From positions 479,862 through 543,861 of the forward strand of contig NZ_JADDKQ010000001.1 in the NCBI RefSeq assembly GCF_016464425.1: DNA of 64,000 nucleotides, in the 5' to 3' direction. The translations under genes were made by a program, and so were the position numbers. Numbering within the stretch: position 1 is the first letter of the stretch; each line of letters begins with the position of its first letter. This document shows, in pieces, positions 29,988 through 41,077 of the stretch. The DNA comes from Actinotalea solisilvae. Lineage in GTDB: Bacteria > Actinomycetota > Actinomycetes > Actinomycetales > Cellulomonadaceae. The notes beneath the pieces are model-generated. The model did not search any database. It was not told where the DNA came from and saw only the letters and a program-made list of their open reading frames with translations.

Positions 29988-30030
29988 GCCGTGCTGCCCG
30001 GCGGACCGGGCGGGGCGGGGTGGGCCCGGG

Positions 30031-30759
<729 letters not shown>

Positions 30760-30882
30760 TCAGGGGATGTTGCCAGGCCGGACGCCTGACCGGGCGCGAC
30801 GGCCCGGGGGCGACCCGCCGAGGCCGAACCTAGCCGACGGGACGGGCGCCGGTCCCGCTCGGCCCGCGGACCGAACGACGGG

Positions 30883-30888
30883 TAAACT
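30883..30888 (+). promoter_or_regulatory. -10 element, DUF3099 gene (leaderless)
   Basis: TAAACT ends 6 bases before the GTG at 30895. Confidence 0.65.
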
Positions 30889-30894
30889 CGTGAG

Positions 30895-31281
30895 GTGAAC
30901 CGCTCCGGTCCCCCCGCGCACGAGCCCGTGGCGCGGCTGCGCCGCGTGGGCGGTGCGAGCACGGCGCCGCGCCACGAGCCCGTCGCGTCGATCACGGGGG
31001 CGGCCGAGCCCCTCACGGCCGACATCGCGCGCCGCACGCACCGGTACCTCCTGCAGATGACGATCCGCGTCGTGTGCTTCGTGGGCGCCGTCGCGATCGA
31101 CCACTGGACGCGCTGGCTCCTGCTCGTCGGCGCCGTCGTGCTGCCCTACGTCGCCGTCCTGCTGGCCAACGCCGGCCGCGAGCGGACCGCGACCCCGGAC
31201 CCCTTCGTCGCCCAGCAGGCGCTGCCCGCGGCCCCGTCGCCCGGACGGCTCCCCGGCGGCACGGGAGGGCCGCGGCCGTGA
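30895..31281 (+). CDS. DUF3099 membrane protein
   Basis: A 128-residue protein of the actinobacterial DUF3099 family: a Pro/Ala-rich N-terminus, two membrane helices (about 55-70, RVVCFVGAVAIDHW, and 73-92, LLLVGAVVLPYVAVLLAN) and a Pro-rich tail. The conserved block lies around SITGAAEPLTADIARRTHRY (about 32-51). Role unknown. The stop overlaps the GTG of the next small gene, and SURF1 follows, so it sits in a membrane/respiration-linked operon. Confidence 0.85.
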   Translation: MNRSGPPAHEPVARLRRVGGASTAPRHEPVASITGAAEPLTADIARRTHRYLLQMTIRVVCFVGAVAIDHWTRWLLLVGAVVLPYVAVLLANAGRERTATPDPFVAQQALPAAPSPGRLPGGTGGPRP

Positions 31282-31496
31282 GCACGACCGACGATCTGTT
31301 GTGCAGCGCGCGCGGCTGCCGCGCCGACGCCGCGTGGGGGCTGCGCTGGAACAACCCCGCCCTGCACACGGCCGACCGCCGCAAGGTCTGGCTCGCGTGC
31401 GACGACCACCGCGCGCACCTCGAGCAGTTCCTCGGCGCGCGTGGGTTCCACCGCGACACCGTCGCGGTCGCCGACCTCGAGCCCAGCGACGGGTGA
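31278..31496 (+). CDS. Small Cys/His-containing protein
   Basis: A 72-residue cytoplasmic protein I recognise only as a conserved actinobacterial companion of DUF3099 and SURF1 genes. It carries LLCSARGCRADAAWGLRW and WLACDDHRAHLEQFLGARG; Cys9, Cys14, Cys41 and His44 are spaced like a small metal site. Its GTG overlaps the DUF3099 stop (GTGA), and it ends 6 bases before the SURF1 start. Such short proteins are often misnamed; I make no functional claim. Confidence 0.7.
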   Translation: MSTTDDLLCSARGCRADAAWGLRWNNPALHTADRRKVWLACDDHRAHLEQFLGARGFHRDTVAVADLEPSDG

Positions 31497-31502
31497 GCCG
31501 GG

Positions 31503-32468
31503 GTGACCGACGTCGCCCGTGACGCGAGGCCCCCGGACGCCGACCCCGCGCGAGGGCTCGCAGGGCCGGCCGCGCCCGGGACCCTGGGCCACGCGGTCCG
31601 GGTCCTGCTCGTCGCGGTGCTCGTGGCCGCGGGCTGCGTCGCCGCGGGGGTCTGGCAGTGGGGCCGGCACGTCGACCGGAGCGCGGCGATCGCCGTCGTC
31701 GAGCGCAACTACGACGCGGCCCCCGTGCCCCTCGGCGACGTCCTCGACGGCACGGGGGTGCTCGCCGCGTCCGACGTGTGGCGCACCGTCGAGGTGCGCG
31801 GCGCGTACCTCCCCACGTCCGTGCTGCTGCGCAACCGGCCGGTCGCCGGCACGCCCGCCGTCCACGTGCTCGCGCCGTTCGTCGTGGCCGACGGGCCGCT
31901 CGCCGGGCGCGTCCTCGTCGTGGACCGCGGCTGGGTGCCGCCGGGCGACGAGAGCGGCACGGTCGCGGCGCCGGCACCGCCGGGCGGCGCGCTGGAGCTG
32001 CTCGTCCACCTGCGCGTGGCGGAGCGCGCGTCGACCCGGGACGCCCCGCGCGGCCAGGTCCAGGCCGTCGCGCCCGGCCAGGTGCGCGAGGCGGCCCTCG
32101 ACGGGGCGGCCGACGAGGCCGCGTGGCCGCGGGCCGCGACCCTCGAGGCCTACGGCGCGCTCGTCAGCGAGGACGGCGCCCGGCCCGACGGGCTCGGCGC
32201 GCTGCCGGCCCCGAGCCGCGACCCGGGGTCGCACCTGTCCTACGCGTTCCAGTGGTGGGTCTTCGCCCTCGGCGCGCTGGGCACGGGCGTGGTGCTCGTG
32301 GTGCGGGGCGTGCGTGAGGGCGCAGTCCCGCCGGACGGCGCGGGGTGCGAGCCCCGGCCCGCCGCCCGGGCCCGGCGCCGGCCCACGGCCGAGGAGGAGG
32401 AGGACGCCCTCCTCGACGCGCAGACGGGTGGGGCGTCAGGGTCAGGCGTCAGGAGCGGCCCTGCTTGA
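31503..32468 (+). CDS. SURF1-family protein
   Basis: A 321-residue membrane protein of the SURF1 (cytochrome c oxidase assembly) family. Two membrane helices frame the protein (about 33-52, VLLVAVLVAAGCVAAGVW, and about 250-270, WVFALGALGTGVVLVVRG) with a large extracytoplasmic loop between. The family blocks are GVWQWGRHVDR, RTVEVRGAYLP, LVVDRGWVPPG and YAFQWWVFALG. SURF1 proteins help insert heme a into oxidase; the heme A synthase ctaA is 14 kb away in this window. GTG start at 31503; the 3' end overlaps the HTH gene by 20 bases tail to tail. Confidence 0.9.
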   Translation: MTDVARDARPPDADPARGLAGPAAPGTLGHAVRVLLVAVLVAAGCVAAGVWQWGRHVDRSAAIAVVERNYDAAPVPLGDVLDGTGVLAASDVWRTVEVRGAYLPTSVLLRNRPVAGTPAVHVLAPFVVADGPLAGRVLVVDRGWVPPGDESGTVAAPAPPGGALELLVHLRVAERASTRDAPRGQVQAVAPGQVREAALDGAADEAAWPRAATLEAYGALVSEDGARPDGLGALPAPSRDPGSHLSYAFQWWVFALGALGTGVVLVVRGVREGAVPPDGAGCEPRPAARARRRPTAEEEEDALLDAQTGGASGSGVRSGPA

Positions 32469-32697
32469 GCGCCGCGCGTCGGGCCTCGGCCGCGGCACCC
32501 CGCGTCGCACCACCGCGCGTGCGCATCGTCACGCCCTGCTCGACGAGCACGCCGTGGACGAAGCCGTAGGAGCGGCCGATGTCCTCGGCCATCGCGCGGA
32601 TGCTCTCGCCGCGGTTGTACCGGTCGACGAGCGAGGCGGCCAGGTCCTGCCGACCCTCGCCGGTGATCCGCGATCCCTTGGGGAGCTTTGCAGTCAT
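32449..32697 (-). CDS. Small helix-turn-helix DNA-binding protein
   Basis: An 82-residue protein with one HTH: LAASLVDRYNRGESIRAMAE (about 19-38) and DIGRSYGFVHGVLVEQGVTM (about 39-58), followed by a basic tail TRGGATRGAAAEARRAALK. The type is widespread in actinobacteria with the opening MTAKLPKGSRITG; its role is unknown to me. ATG 32697 follows GGAGG; the longer in-frame open region upstream is not used. It lies 95 bases downstream of the ABC-F gene on the same strand. Confidence 0.8.
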   Translation of the reverse strand: MTAKLPKGSRITGEGRQDLAASLVDRYNRGESIRAMAEDIGRSYGFVHGVLVEQGVTMRTRGGATRGAAAEARRAALKQGRS

Positions 32698-32792
32698 CGT
32701 CGTCCTCCAGACCCAGGTCCAGCGGCCCGTCGCACCGGACGGGAGCCCGGCCGACGTCGCCCGCGTCCGGTCGCTGCCGGCGCGGGACGAGC

Positions 32793-34391
32793 TCACGCGA
32801 GCGAGATCAGATCCGCGTAGCTGTCGTTCCACAGATCTTCGTCGCCATCGGGCAGGAGCACCACCCGTTCGGGCGACAAGGCCGTCACGGCGCCCTCGTC
32901 GTGCGTGACCATGACCACCGCGCCGGCGTACCCGCGGAGCGCCTCGAGCACCTCGGCGCGGCTCGCCGGGTCGAGGTTGTTGGTCGGCTCGTCGAGCAGG
33001 AGGACGTTCGCCGCCGAGACGACGAGCGCCGCGAGCGCGAGGCGCGTCTTCTCGCCGCCCGAGAGCACGCGCACGGGCTTGTCGGCGTCGTCGCCCGAGA
33101 AGAGGAACGAGCCGAGCACCGAGCGCACCTGCGTGTCGGTGAGGTCGGGCGCCGAGTGGCGCAGGTTCTCCACGACCGTGAGCTCGGTGTCGAGCGTCTC
33201 GTGCTCCTGCGCGTAGTAGCCCAGCTTGAGGCCGTGCCCGGGCACGACCTCGCCCGTGTCGGCCTTCTCGACGCCGGCCAGCAGCCGCAGCAGGGTCGTC
33301 TTGCCCGCACCGTTGAGCCCGAGGATGACGACGCGGCTCCCCCGGTCGATCGCCAGGTCGACGTCGGTGAACACCTCGAGCGAGCCGTAGGACTTGCTGA
33401 GCCCGGTCGCGGTGAGCGGCGTGCGGCCGCAGGGCGCGGGGTCGGGGAAGCGCAGCCGTGCGACGCGGTCGGACGCACGCTCGGCCTCGAGCCCGGAGAG
33501 CAGCCGCTCGGCGCGGCGCGCCATGTTCTGCGCGGCCGTCGCCTTGGTCGCCTTGGCCCGCATCTTGTCGGCCTGGGCGAGCAGCACCGAGGCCTTCTTC
33601 TCGGCGTTGGCGCGCTCGCGCTTGCGCCGGCGCTCGTCCGTCTCGCGCTGCGCGAGGTACGCGTCCCAGCCGAGGTTGTACTGGTCCAGCTCGGCGCGGT
33701 TGGCGTCCAGGTGGAAGACCTTGTTCACGGTCGACCGCACGAGGTCGACGTCGTGGCTGATGACGAGGAACCCGCCGGAGTAGGTGGAGAGGTAGTCGCG
33801 GAGCCAGACGATCGAGTCGGCGTCGAGGTGGTTGGTCGGCTCGTCCAGCAGCAGCGTCTCCGCGCCCGAGAAGAGGATCCGCGCGAGCTCGACGCGGCGG
33901 CGCTGGCCGCCCGAGAGCGTGCGCAGCGGCTGGGCGAGGATCCGCTCCGCCAGCCCGAGGTTGGACGCGATCCGGCCGGCCTCGCTCTCGGCGGCGTACC
34001 CGCCCGCCGCGGTGAACCGCGCCTCGAGCCTGCCGTAGCGCTCCATCGCGGCGTCGCGGGTCTCGTCGTCGGCGCTCGCCATCTCGCCCTCGGTGCTGCG
34101 CATCCGGCGCACGACGTCGTCCAGCCCGCGCGCCGAGAGGATGCGGTCCATCGCGACGACCTCGAGGTCGCCCGTGCGCGGGTCCTGCGGGAGGTAGCCG
34201 ACGTCGCCGGAACGCACGACCTGGCCCGACGTCGGCTGACCCTCACCCGCGAGGACGCGCGTCAGCGTCGTCTTCCCGGCGCCGTTGCGGCCGACGAGGC
34301 CGATCCGGTCCCCGGAGGCGATGCGGAAGGAGGCCTTCTCGAGCAGGACGCGGACGCCGACACGCATCTCGACGTCATGGGCGGTGATCAC
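32793..34391 (-). CDS. ABC-F family ATPase (ribosome-associated)
   Basis: A 532-residue soluble protein with two ABC ATPase domains and no membrane part. Domain 1 has GRNGAGKTT, LSGGQRRRVELAR and TLLLDEPTNHLD; domain 2 has GLNGAGKTT, LSGGEKTRLALA and VLLLDEPTNNLD. The linker (about 235-310) is Arg/Lys/Glu-rich (RETDERRRKRERANAEKKA), as in proteins that reach into the ribosomal E site. Members adjust translation or protect ribosomes from antibiotics; which applies here is not clear. GTG 34391 was chosen because GGAGG lies 8 bases upstream; an ATG at 34436 has no site. Confidence 0.92.
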   Translation of the reverse strand: MITAHDVEMRVGVRVLLEKASFRIASGDRIGLVGRNGAGKTTLTRVLAGEGQPTSGQVVRSGDVGYLPQDPRTGDLEVVAMDRILSARGLDDVVRRMRSTEGEMASADDETRDAAMERYGRLEARFTAAGGYAAESEAGRIASNLGLAERILAQPLRTLSGGQRRRVELARILFSGAETLLLDEPTNHLDADSIVWLRDYLSTYSGGFLVISHDVDLVRSTVNKVFHLDANRAELDQYNLGWDAYLAQRETDERRRKRERANAEKKASVLLAQADKMRAKATKATAAQNMARRAERLLSGLEAERASDRVARLRFPDPAPCGRTPLTATGLSKSYGSLEVFTDVDLAIDRGSRVVILGLNGAGKTTLLRLLAGVEKADTGEVVPGHGLKLGYYAQEHETLDTELTVVENLRHSAPDLTDTQVRSVLGSFLFSGDDADKPVRVLSGGEKTRLALAALVVSAANVLLLDEPTNNLDPASRAEVLEALRGYAGAVVMVTHDEGAVTALSPERVVLLPDGDEDLWNDSYADLISLA

Positions 34392-34461
34392 TGAGGTTTC
34401 CTCCGACAGGCGCCCAGCCGCCTTGTGGGCGGGCACAAACGTCGCTCATCCTACGACCGGC

Positions 34462-34467
34462 TAGCGT
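34462..34467 (+). promoter_or_regulatory. Possible -10 element of bioY
   Basis: TAGCGT would start transcription near 34474 and give bioY a leader of about 128 bases. Confidence 0.4.
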
Positions 34468-34540
34468 GACGACCGACCTGAGCGCCGTCGCCCGACGTCG
34501 CACCGCGGCCCGTCGACCATCCGACGGTACGCCCAGGCCC

Positions 34541-34562
34541 GCGCCGGCCGAGCGGCCGGCGC
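34541..34562 (+). other. Strong hairpin in the bioY leader
   Basis: GCGCCGGCCG (34541-34550) and CGGCCGGCGC (34553-34562) are exact complements around AG; a second G+C-rich hairpin follows just before the ribosome site. No known riboswitch consensus was recognised. Confidence 0.45.
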
Positions 34563-34601
34563 CGCCGGTTGCCGCCGGCGCGCCGAGACCCGGAGGACCC
34601 C

Positions 34602-35225
34602 ATGGCCCAGACCCACGAGGCCGCTCTGCCCGACGACGGCGCGCCGCTGCCCGTCGTCCGCTCGTCCGTCGCGACCGACGTCGCGCTCGTCTCGACCTTC
34701 GCGGCCTTCATCGCCGTCTGCGCGCTCCTGCCCGGGATCACGCTCCCCGGGATGGCGGTGCCGATCACGCTGCAGACCTTCGGCGTCATGCTCGCGGCGC
34801 TCGTGCTCGGGCCGCTCCGCGGCACGCTCGCGGTGCTCCTCTACCTCGCCGTCGGGTTCGCCGGCATCCCGGTGTTCTCCGAGGGCACGGGCGGGCTCGC
34901 GACCTTCGGCAAGGTGTCGCTCGGCTACCTGCTGGCCTTCCCGCTCGCGGCCGCGCTGGCCGGGTTCCTGGCGTCGCGCGCGGTGCGGGTGCGTCCCGCG
35001 CTGCGGCCCGTCGCCCTGTTCGCGAGCGCGACGGCCGGCAGCCTCGTCTTCATCCACCCGCTCGGCATCGCGGTCATGGGCGCCCGGCTCGGTGTCGACG
35101 CGCAGGAGGCGATCGGCCTGGGCGCGGTCTTCCTGCCCGGCGACGTCGTGAAGAACGTGCTCGCCGCTCTCGTCGCGACCGCGGTCCTGCGCGCGTTCCC
35201 CGACCTGCTCGACCGGCGCCGCTGA
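34602..35225 (+). CDS. bioY: Biotin transporter S component BioY
   Basis: A 207-residue membrane protein that binds biotin in the ECF transporter BioMNY. Six helices fit the BioY pattern: ALLPGITLPGMAVPITLQTF (about 46-65), LVLGPLRGTLAVLLYLAVG, and VFSEGTGGLATFGKVSLGYLL with the conserved G-x-P-V-F-S/G-x-G region. ATG 34602 has GGAGG 6 bases upstream; a longer in-frame start at 34569 lacks one. bioM and bioN follow with a small gap, giving a complete transporter. Confidence 0.93.
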   Translation: MAQTHEAALPDDGAPLPVVRSSVATDVALVSTFAAFIAVCALLPGITLPGMAVPITLQTFGVMLAALVLGPLRGTLAVLLYLAVGFAGIPVFSEGTGGLATFGKVSLGYLLAFPLAAALAGFLASRAVRVRPALRPVALFASATAGSLVFIHPLGIAVMGARLGVDAQEAIGLGAVFLPGDVVKNVLAALVATAVLRAFPDLLDRRR

Positions 35226-35274
35226 GCCCGGCCGGGGTCGGGCGCGCGCCCCGGGGCGCACCGCCGCACGGCCG

Positions 35275-35280
35275 TAGGCT
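35275..35280 (+). promoter_or_regulatory. -10 element of bioM-bioN (leaderless)
   Basis: TAGGCT ends 6 bases before the bioM GTG, so bioM-bioN can be transcribed apart from bioY. Confidence 0.5.
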
Positions 35281-35286
35281 CGTGGC

Positions 35287-36051
35287 GTGATCGAGCTCCG
35301 CGACGCGACCGTCACGGCCTGGGCCGCCGACGACGCCGACGGCCCGGGGCGGCGACACGACGCCGCGCGCGGGCGCCGGGCCGGGCACGGCCACGACCGC
35401 GTCGTGACCCTGCTCGAGCCGACGACGCTGCGGCTCGGGGAGCGCCGCGTCGCGGTCGTCGGGGCGAACGGGTCCGGCAAGTCGACGCTCGCGCGCATGG
35501 TCAACGGCCTCGTCCTGCCGTCGGCGGGCAGCGTGGTCGTCGACGGCCTGGACACGGTGCGCGACGGCGCGGCGGTGCGCCGCCGGGTCGGCTTCACGTT
35601 CACCGACCCGGACGCGCAGATCGTCATGCCGACGCCCCGCGAGGACGTCGCGCTCTCGCTGCGCCGCCTCGACCTGCCCGCGGCCGAGCGGGACGCCCGT
35701 GCGCTCGACGTCCTCGCGCGGTATGGCCTGGGCGACCGCGCGCACGTCCCCGTGCACGCGCTGTCCGGCGGGCAGAAGCAGCTGCTCGCGCTCGCGACCG
35801 TGCTCGCGACGGAGCCGGCCGTGCTCGTGTGCGACGAGCCGACGACGCTCCTCGACCTGCGCTGGCGCCGGGCGGTCGACGCGCTCCTCGACACGCTCGA
35901 CGTCCAGCTCCTGCTCGTGACGCACGACCTCGACGCCGCGCGGCGCGCCGACCGCGTGCTCGTCGTCGACGACGGCGCCGTGGTCGCGGACGGGGAGCCC
36001 GCCACGGCCGTCGACCACTACGTCGACCTCATGACGGCGCGCGCCCGGTGA
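35287..36051 (+). CDS. bioM: Energy-coupling factor ATPase BioM
   Basis: A 254-residue ABC ATPase of the ECF transporter. Walker A is GANGSGKST (about 58-66), the Q-loop region is TDPDAQIVMPTPREDVA, the signature is LSGGQKQLLALA, and Walker B is VLVCDEPTTLLD. An insert with several His/Arg residues (about 15-38) separates the first strands, longer than in usual EcfA proteins. Its stop overlaps the bioN GTG (GTGA). Confidence 0.92.
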   Translation: MIELRDATVTAWAADDADGPGRRHDAARGRRAGHGHDRVVTLLEPTTLRLGERRVAVVGANGSGKSTLARMVNGLVLPSAGSVVVDGLDTVRDGAAVRRRVGFTFTDPDAQIVMPTPREDVALSLRRLDLPAAERDARALDVLARYGLGDRAHVPVHALSGGQKQLLALATVLATEPAVLVCDEPTTLLDLRWRRAVDALLDTLDVQLLLVTHDLDAARRADRVLVVDDGAVVADGEPATAVDHYVDLMTARAR

Positions 36052-36719
36052 CCGGACCGCAGGCCCCACGGGCTCCCGGGTCCCCCGCCCGCCCGCGCCG
36101 AGGGCGGGTCCCCTGGGCGGGCCCGCTCGGGCTGCACCAGCCCGGGACGACGTGGCTGCACCGGGCGCCGACCGGCGCGAAGCTCCTCGGGCTCGCGGTC
36201 GTCGGCGTCGCCGTCGTCCTGCTCACGGGGGCCGCGGCGTCGCTCGGGCTGCTCGCCCTCGCGGCGGCCGTCGCGGCGAGCGCCCGGCTCCGGTGGCGCC
36301 CGACCGCGCGCGCGGTCGCGCCCGTCCTGCTCGTCGCCGCCGTCGTCGGCGGGTACCAGTGGTGGCGGCGCGGGCCCGCGGTGGGCGTGGAGGTCGCGGC
36401 GGACCTGCTCACGGTCGTGCTGGTCGCCGTCGTGCTCACCGCCACGACGCCGGCCGACCGCCTCCTCGACGCGCTGGCGCGCGCCGCCCGGCCGCTGCGG
36501 CACGTCGGGCTGAGGCCCGAGACGGTGGCCCTCGCCGTCGGGCTCATGCTGCGCGCCGTGCCCGCACTCGTGCGGACGTCGCTCGAGGCGCGCGACGCCG
36601 CCCGGGCGCGCGGCCTCGAGAGCGACCCGCGGGCCGTCCTCGTCCCGGCCGCCGTCCGCGCCGTCGGCCGCGCGCGGCGCACGGGCGACGCCCTCGCGGC
36701 CCGAGGCATCGGCGACTGA
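36048..36719 (+). CDS. bioN: Energy-coupling factor transmembrane protein BioN (EcfT)
   Basis: A 223-residue membrane protein coupling BioM to BioY. An N-terminal Pro/Arg-rich tail is followed by four or five helices (about 45-150) and a cytoplasmic part holding the EcfT coupling motif A-R-G: ARDAARARGLESD (about 185-197). The entry RTSLEARDAARARG is the usual first motif; the second A-R-G is near the C-terminus (DALAARGIGD). GTG start overlaps the bioM stop. Confidence 0.9.
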   Translation: MTGPQAPRAPGSPARPRRGRVPWAGPLGLHQPGTTWLHRAPTGAKLLGLAVVGVAVVLLTGAAASLGLLALAAAVAASARLRWRPTARAVAPVLLVAAVVGGYQWWRRGPAVGVEVAADLLTVVLVAVVLTATTPADRLLDALARAARPLRHVGLRPETVALAVGLMLRAVPALVRTSLEARDAARARGLESDPRAVLVPAAVRAVGRARRTGDALAARGIGD

Positions 36720-36787
36720 GCCCGGTCCCCCCGGCCGCCCGCCCCGCACTCCCCGGGGTTCGACGGGCCGGGTCGGGGGCTCGGCAG

Positions 36788-36793
36788 TACCGT
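36788..36793 (+). promoter_or_regulatory. -10 element, zinc metallopeptidase gene (leaderless)
   Basis: TACCGT ends 7 bases before the ATG at 36801; this favours that ATG over the GTG at 36792. Confidence 0.6.
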
Positions 36794-36800
36794 GACGGCC

Positions 36801-37676
36801 ATGACCTTCAACGAGGGTGGGAGCTTCGAGGGCGGCCGGGTCGGCACGCGTCGCGGGGGCGCGATCGCGGGCGGCGGCGCCGGCCTCGCGATCGTCGCGT
36901 TCCTCATCTACCAGTTCACCGGCATCAACGTGGGCCCGGCGCTCGAGGGCGTCGCCGGCGGCGGGGGCGGCAGCGAGGAGCAGGGCACGGTGGGCGAGTG
37001 CACGGCCGAGGAGGCCAACACCACGCGCGAGTGCCGGCTGTCGGCGACGGTGCAGTCGCTCGACGCGTACTGGGCGGAGGCCGTGCCGGCGCAGGGCATG
37101 GAGTTCGTCCAGCCCGACGTCTGGATCTTCGAGCAGGCGACGTCGACCGGGTGCGGCAACGCGACGTCGTCGACGGGGCCCTTCTACTGCCCGCCGGACC
37201 AGGGCATCTACCTCGACCTCGGCTTCTACGACCTGCTCGAGAGCCAGTTCGGCGCCTCGGGCGGCCCGCTCGCCGAGATGTACGTCACCGCGCACGAGTA
37301 CGGCCACCACATCCAGACCATCACCGGCGTCATGGACAAGGCCGACCGTCAGGGCAGCGGTCCCACGTCCGACTCGGTGCGCGTCGAGCTCCAGGCCGAC
37401 TGCTACGCCGGGGTCTGGGCCGGGCAGGCGTCGCAGCAGGTCGACCCCGACACGGGCGAGGTCTTCCTCGAGCCGATCACCCAGGAGCAGCTCGCGGACG
37501 CGCTCTCGGCCGCCGAGGCGGTCGGCGACGACCACATCCAGGCGCAGTCGGGCGGGGGCGTGAACCCCCACACGTGGACGCACGGCTCGAGCGAGCAGCG
37601 CCAGGCCTGGTTCATGACCGGCTACGAGTCGCGCGACCCCGCGACCTGCGACACGTTCAGCGCCCCCGAGCTCTGA
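36801..37676 (+). CDS. Neutral zinc metallopeptidase (YpfJ family)
   Basis: A 291-residue membrane-anchored metallopeptidase. A single helix (about 20-38, AIAGGGAGLAIVAFLIYQF) is preceded by a Gly/Arg-rich cytoplasmic end and followed by an extracellular domain. The zinc motif is H-E-Y-G-H in VTAHEYGHHIQT (about 165-169), with the downstream Glu in RVELQADCYAG. Family text YLDLGFYDLL and SEQRQAWFMTGYES are present. Four Cys residues may form disulfides. Substrates of this family are not known. It stands alone, with a terminator hairpin behind. Confidence 0.9.
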   Translation: MTFNEGGSFEGGRVGTRRGGAIAGGGAGLAIVAFLIYQFTGINVGPALEGVAGGGGGSEEQGTVGECTAEEANTTRECRLSATVQSLDAYWAEAVPAQGMEFVQPDVWIFEQATSTGCGNATSSTGPFYCPPDQGIYLDLGFYDLLESQFGASGGPLAEMYVTAHEYGHHIQTITGVMDKADRQGSGPTSDSVRVELQADCYAGVWAGQASQQVDPDTGEVFLEPITQEQLADALSAAEAVGDDHIQAQSGGGVNPHTWTHGSSEQRQAWFMTGYESRDPATCDTFSAPEL

Positions 37677-37695
37677 CCGGGCGCACCGCGACGCA

Positions 37696-37734
37696 CGACG
37701 ACGGCGCCGCCCCCGCGGGGTGGCGCCGTCGTCG
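37696..37734. terminator. Bidirectional terminator-like hairpin
   Basis: CGACGACGGCGCC (37696-37708) and GGCGCCGTCGTCG (37722-37734) form a perfect 13-bp stem between the convergent metallopeptidase and sufT genes. Confidence 0.7.
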
Positions 37735-37764
37735 GTCGGTCGACGGGTCCGATGGTGGACCGGC

Positions 37765-38108
37765 TCAGATGTTGAACCCGAGCGCGCGCAGCTGCTCGCG
37801 GCCGTCGTCGGTGATCTTCTCCGGGCCCCACGGCGGCATCCACACCCAGTTGATCCGGAAGCCGTCGACGACGCCGTCCAGTGCGGTCGCCGACTGGTCC
37901 TCGATGACGTCGGTGAGCGGGCAGGCCGCGGACGTGAGCGTCATGTCGATGACCGCGTGGTTGTTCTGGTCCAGCACGACGCCGTAGATGAGGCCCAGGT
38001 CGACGACGTTGATCCCCAGCTCGGGGTCGATGACGTCGCGCAGCGCCTCCTCGACGTCGGCCGCCGTCGGCGGTGTCGGGAGCGGGGCCGAGCCCGGCGT
38101 GGTCGTGG

Positions 38109-38112
<4 letters not shown>
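37765..38112 (-). CDS. sufT: Metal-sulfur cluster assembly factor SufT (DUF59/MIP18)
   Basis: A 115-residue DUF59 protein. The family text is ALRDVIDPELGINVVDLGLIYGV (about 23-45, shown in part as DVIDPELGINVVDLGLIY) and TLTSAACPLTDVIEDQ (about 58-73), including the conserved Cys-Pro. SufT proteins help mature or deliver Fe-S clusters to target enzymes. It is last in the suf operon, its ATG overlapping the sufU stop. Confidence 0.9.
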
Positions 38113-40727
<2,615 letters not shown>

Positions 40728-40738
40728 GGTGGTTCTCC

Positions 40739-41077
40739 TCAGACGTTCGCGGTGACGTCGACGTCGACGAGCACACGCTCGCCGTCGACGGTCACGGGGT
40801 AGACGGGGACGGGTCGGGTCGCCGGCAGGGCGAGGGGTGCGCCGGTGCGCAGGTCGAAGGTCGAGCCGTGCAGCCAGCACTCGATCGTGCAGCCGTCGAC
40901 CTCGCCGTCGGACAGGGACACCTGCCCGTGGGAGCAGATGTCGCTCACGGCGTGCCAGGCGCCCTCGGAGTCGCGCACCACGGCGACCTCCACGGGCCCG
41001 GACTCGCCCTCCAGCTCGACGCGCAGCGCCGTGCCCGGCGCGACGTCGTCGGTCATGCAGGCCAGCTGCGCGGTCAT
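40739..41077 (-). CDS. Rieske [2Fe-2S] ferredoxin-like protein of the suf operon
   Basis: A 112-residue soluble Rieske protein. The two cluster motifs are C-x-H in DICSHGQVSLSDG (about 47-59) and C-x2-H in IECWLHGSTFDL (about 64-75). This type resembles small non-heme dioxygenase ferredoxins such as those annotated NirD or BphF-like. Its place between sufD and sufC is conserved in many actinobacteria, suggesting an electron-donor role in Fe-S assembly, which remains an inference. The ATG overlaps the sufD stop. Confidence 0.92.
   Translation of the reverse strand: MTAQLACMTDDVAPGTALRVELEGESGPVEVAVVRDSEGAWHAVSDICSHGQVSLSDGEVDGCTIECWLHGSTFDLRTGAPLALPATRPVPVYPVTVDGERVLVDVDVTANV

Noticed and set aside
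34392..34601. Biotin or other riboswitch before bioY
   Set aside because: Hairpins are present but no known riboswitch consensus was recognised; no such class for biotin is established.
36792..36800. GTG 36792 as start of the metallopeptidase
   Set aside because: It lies inside the TACCGT -10 element, so ATG 36801 is more likely.
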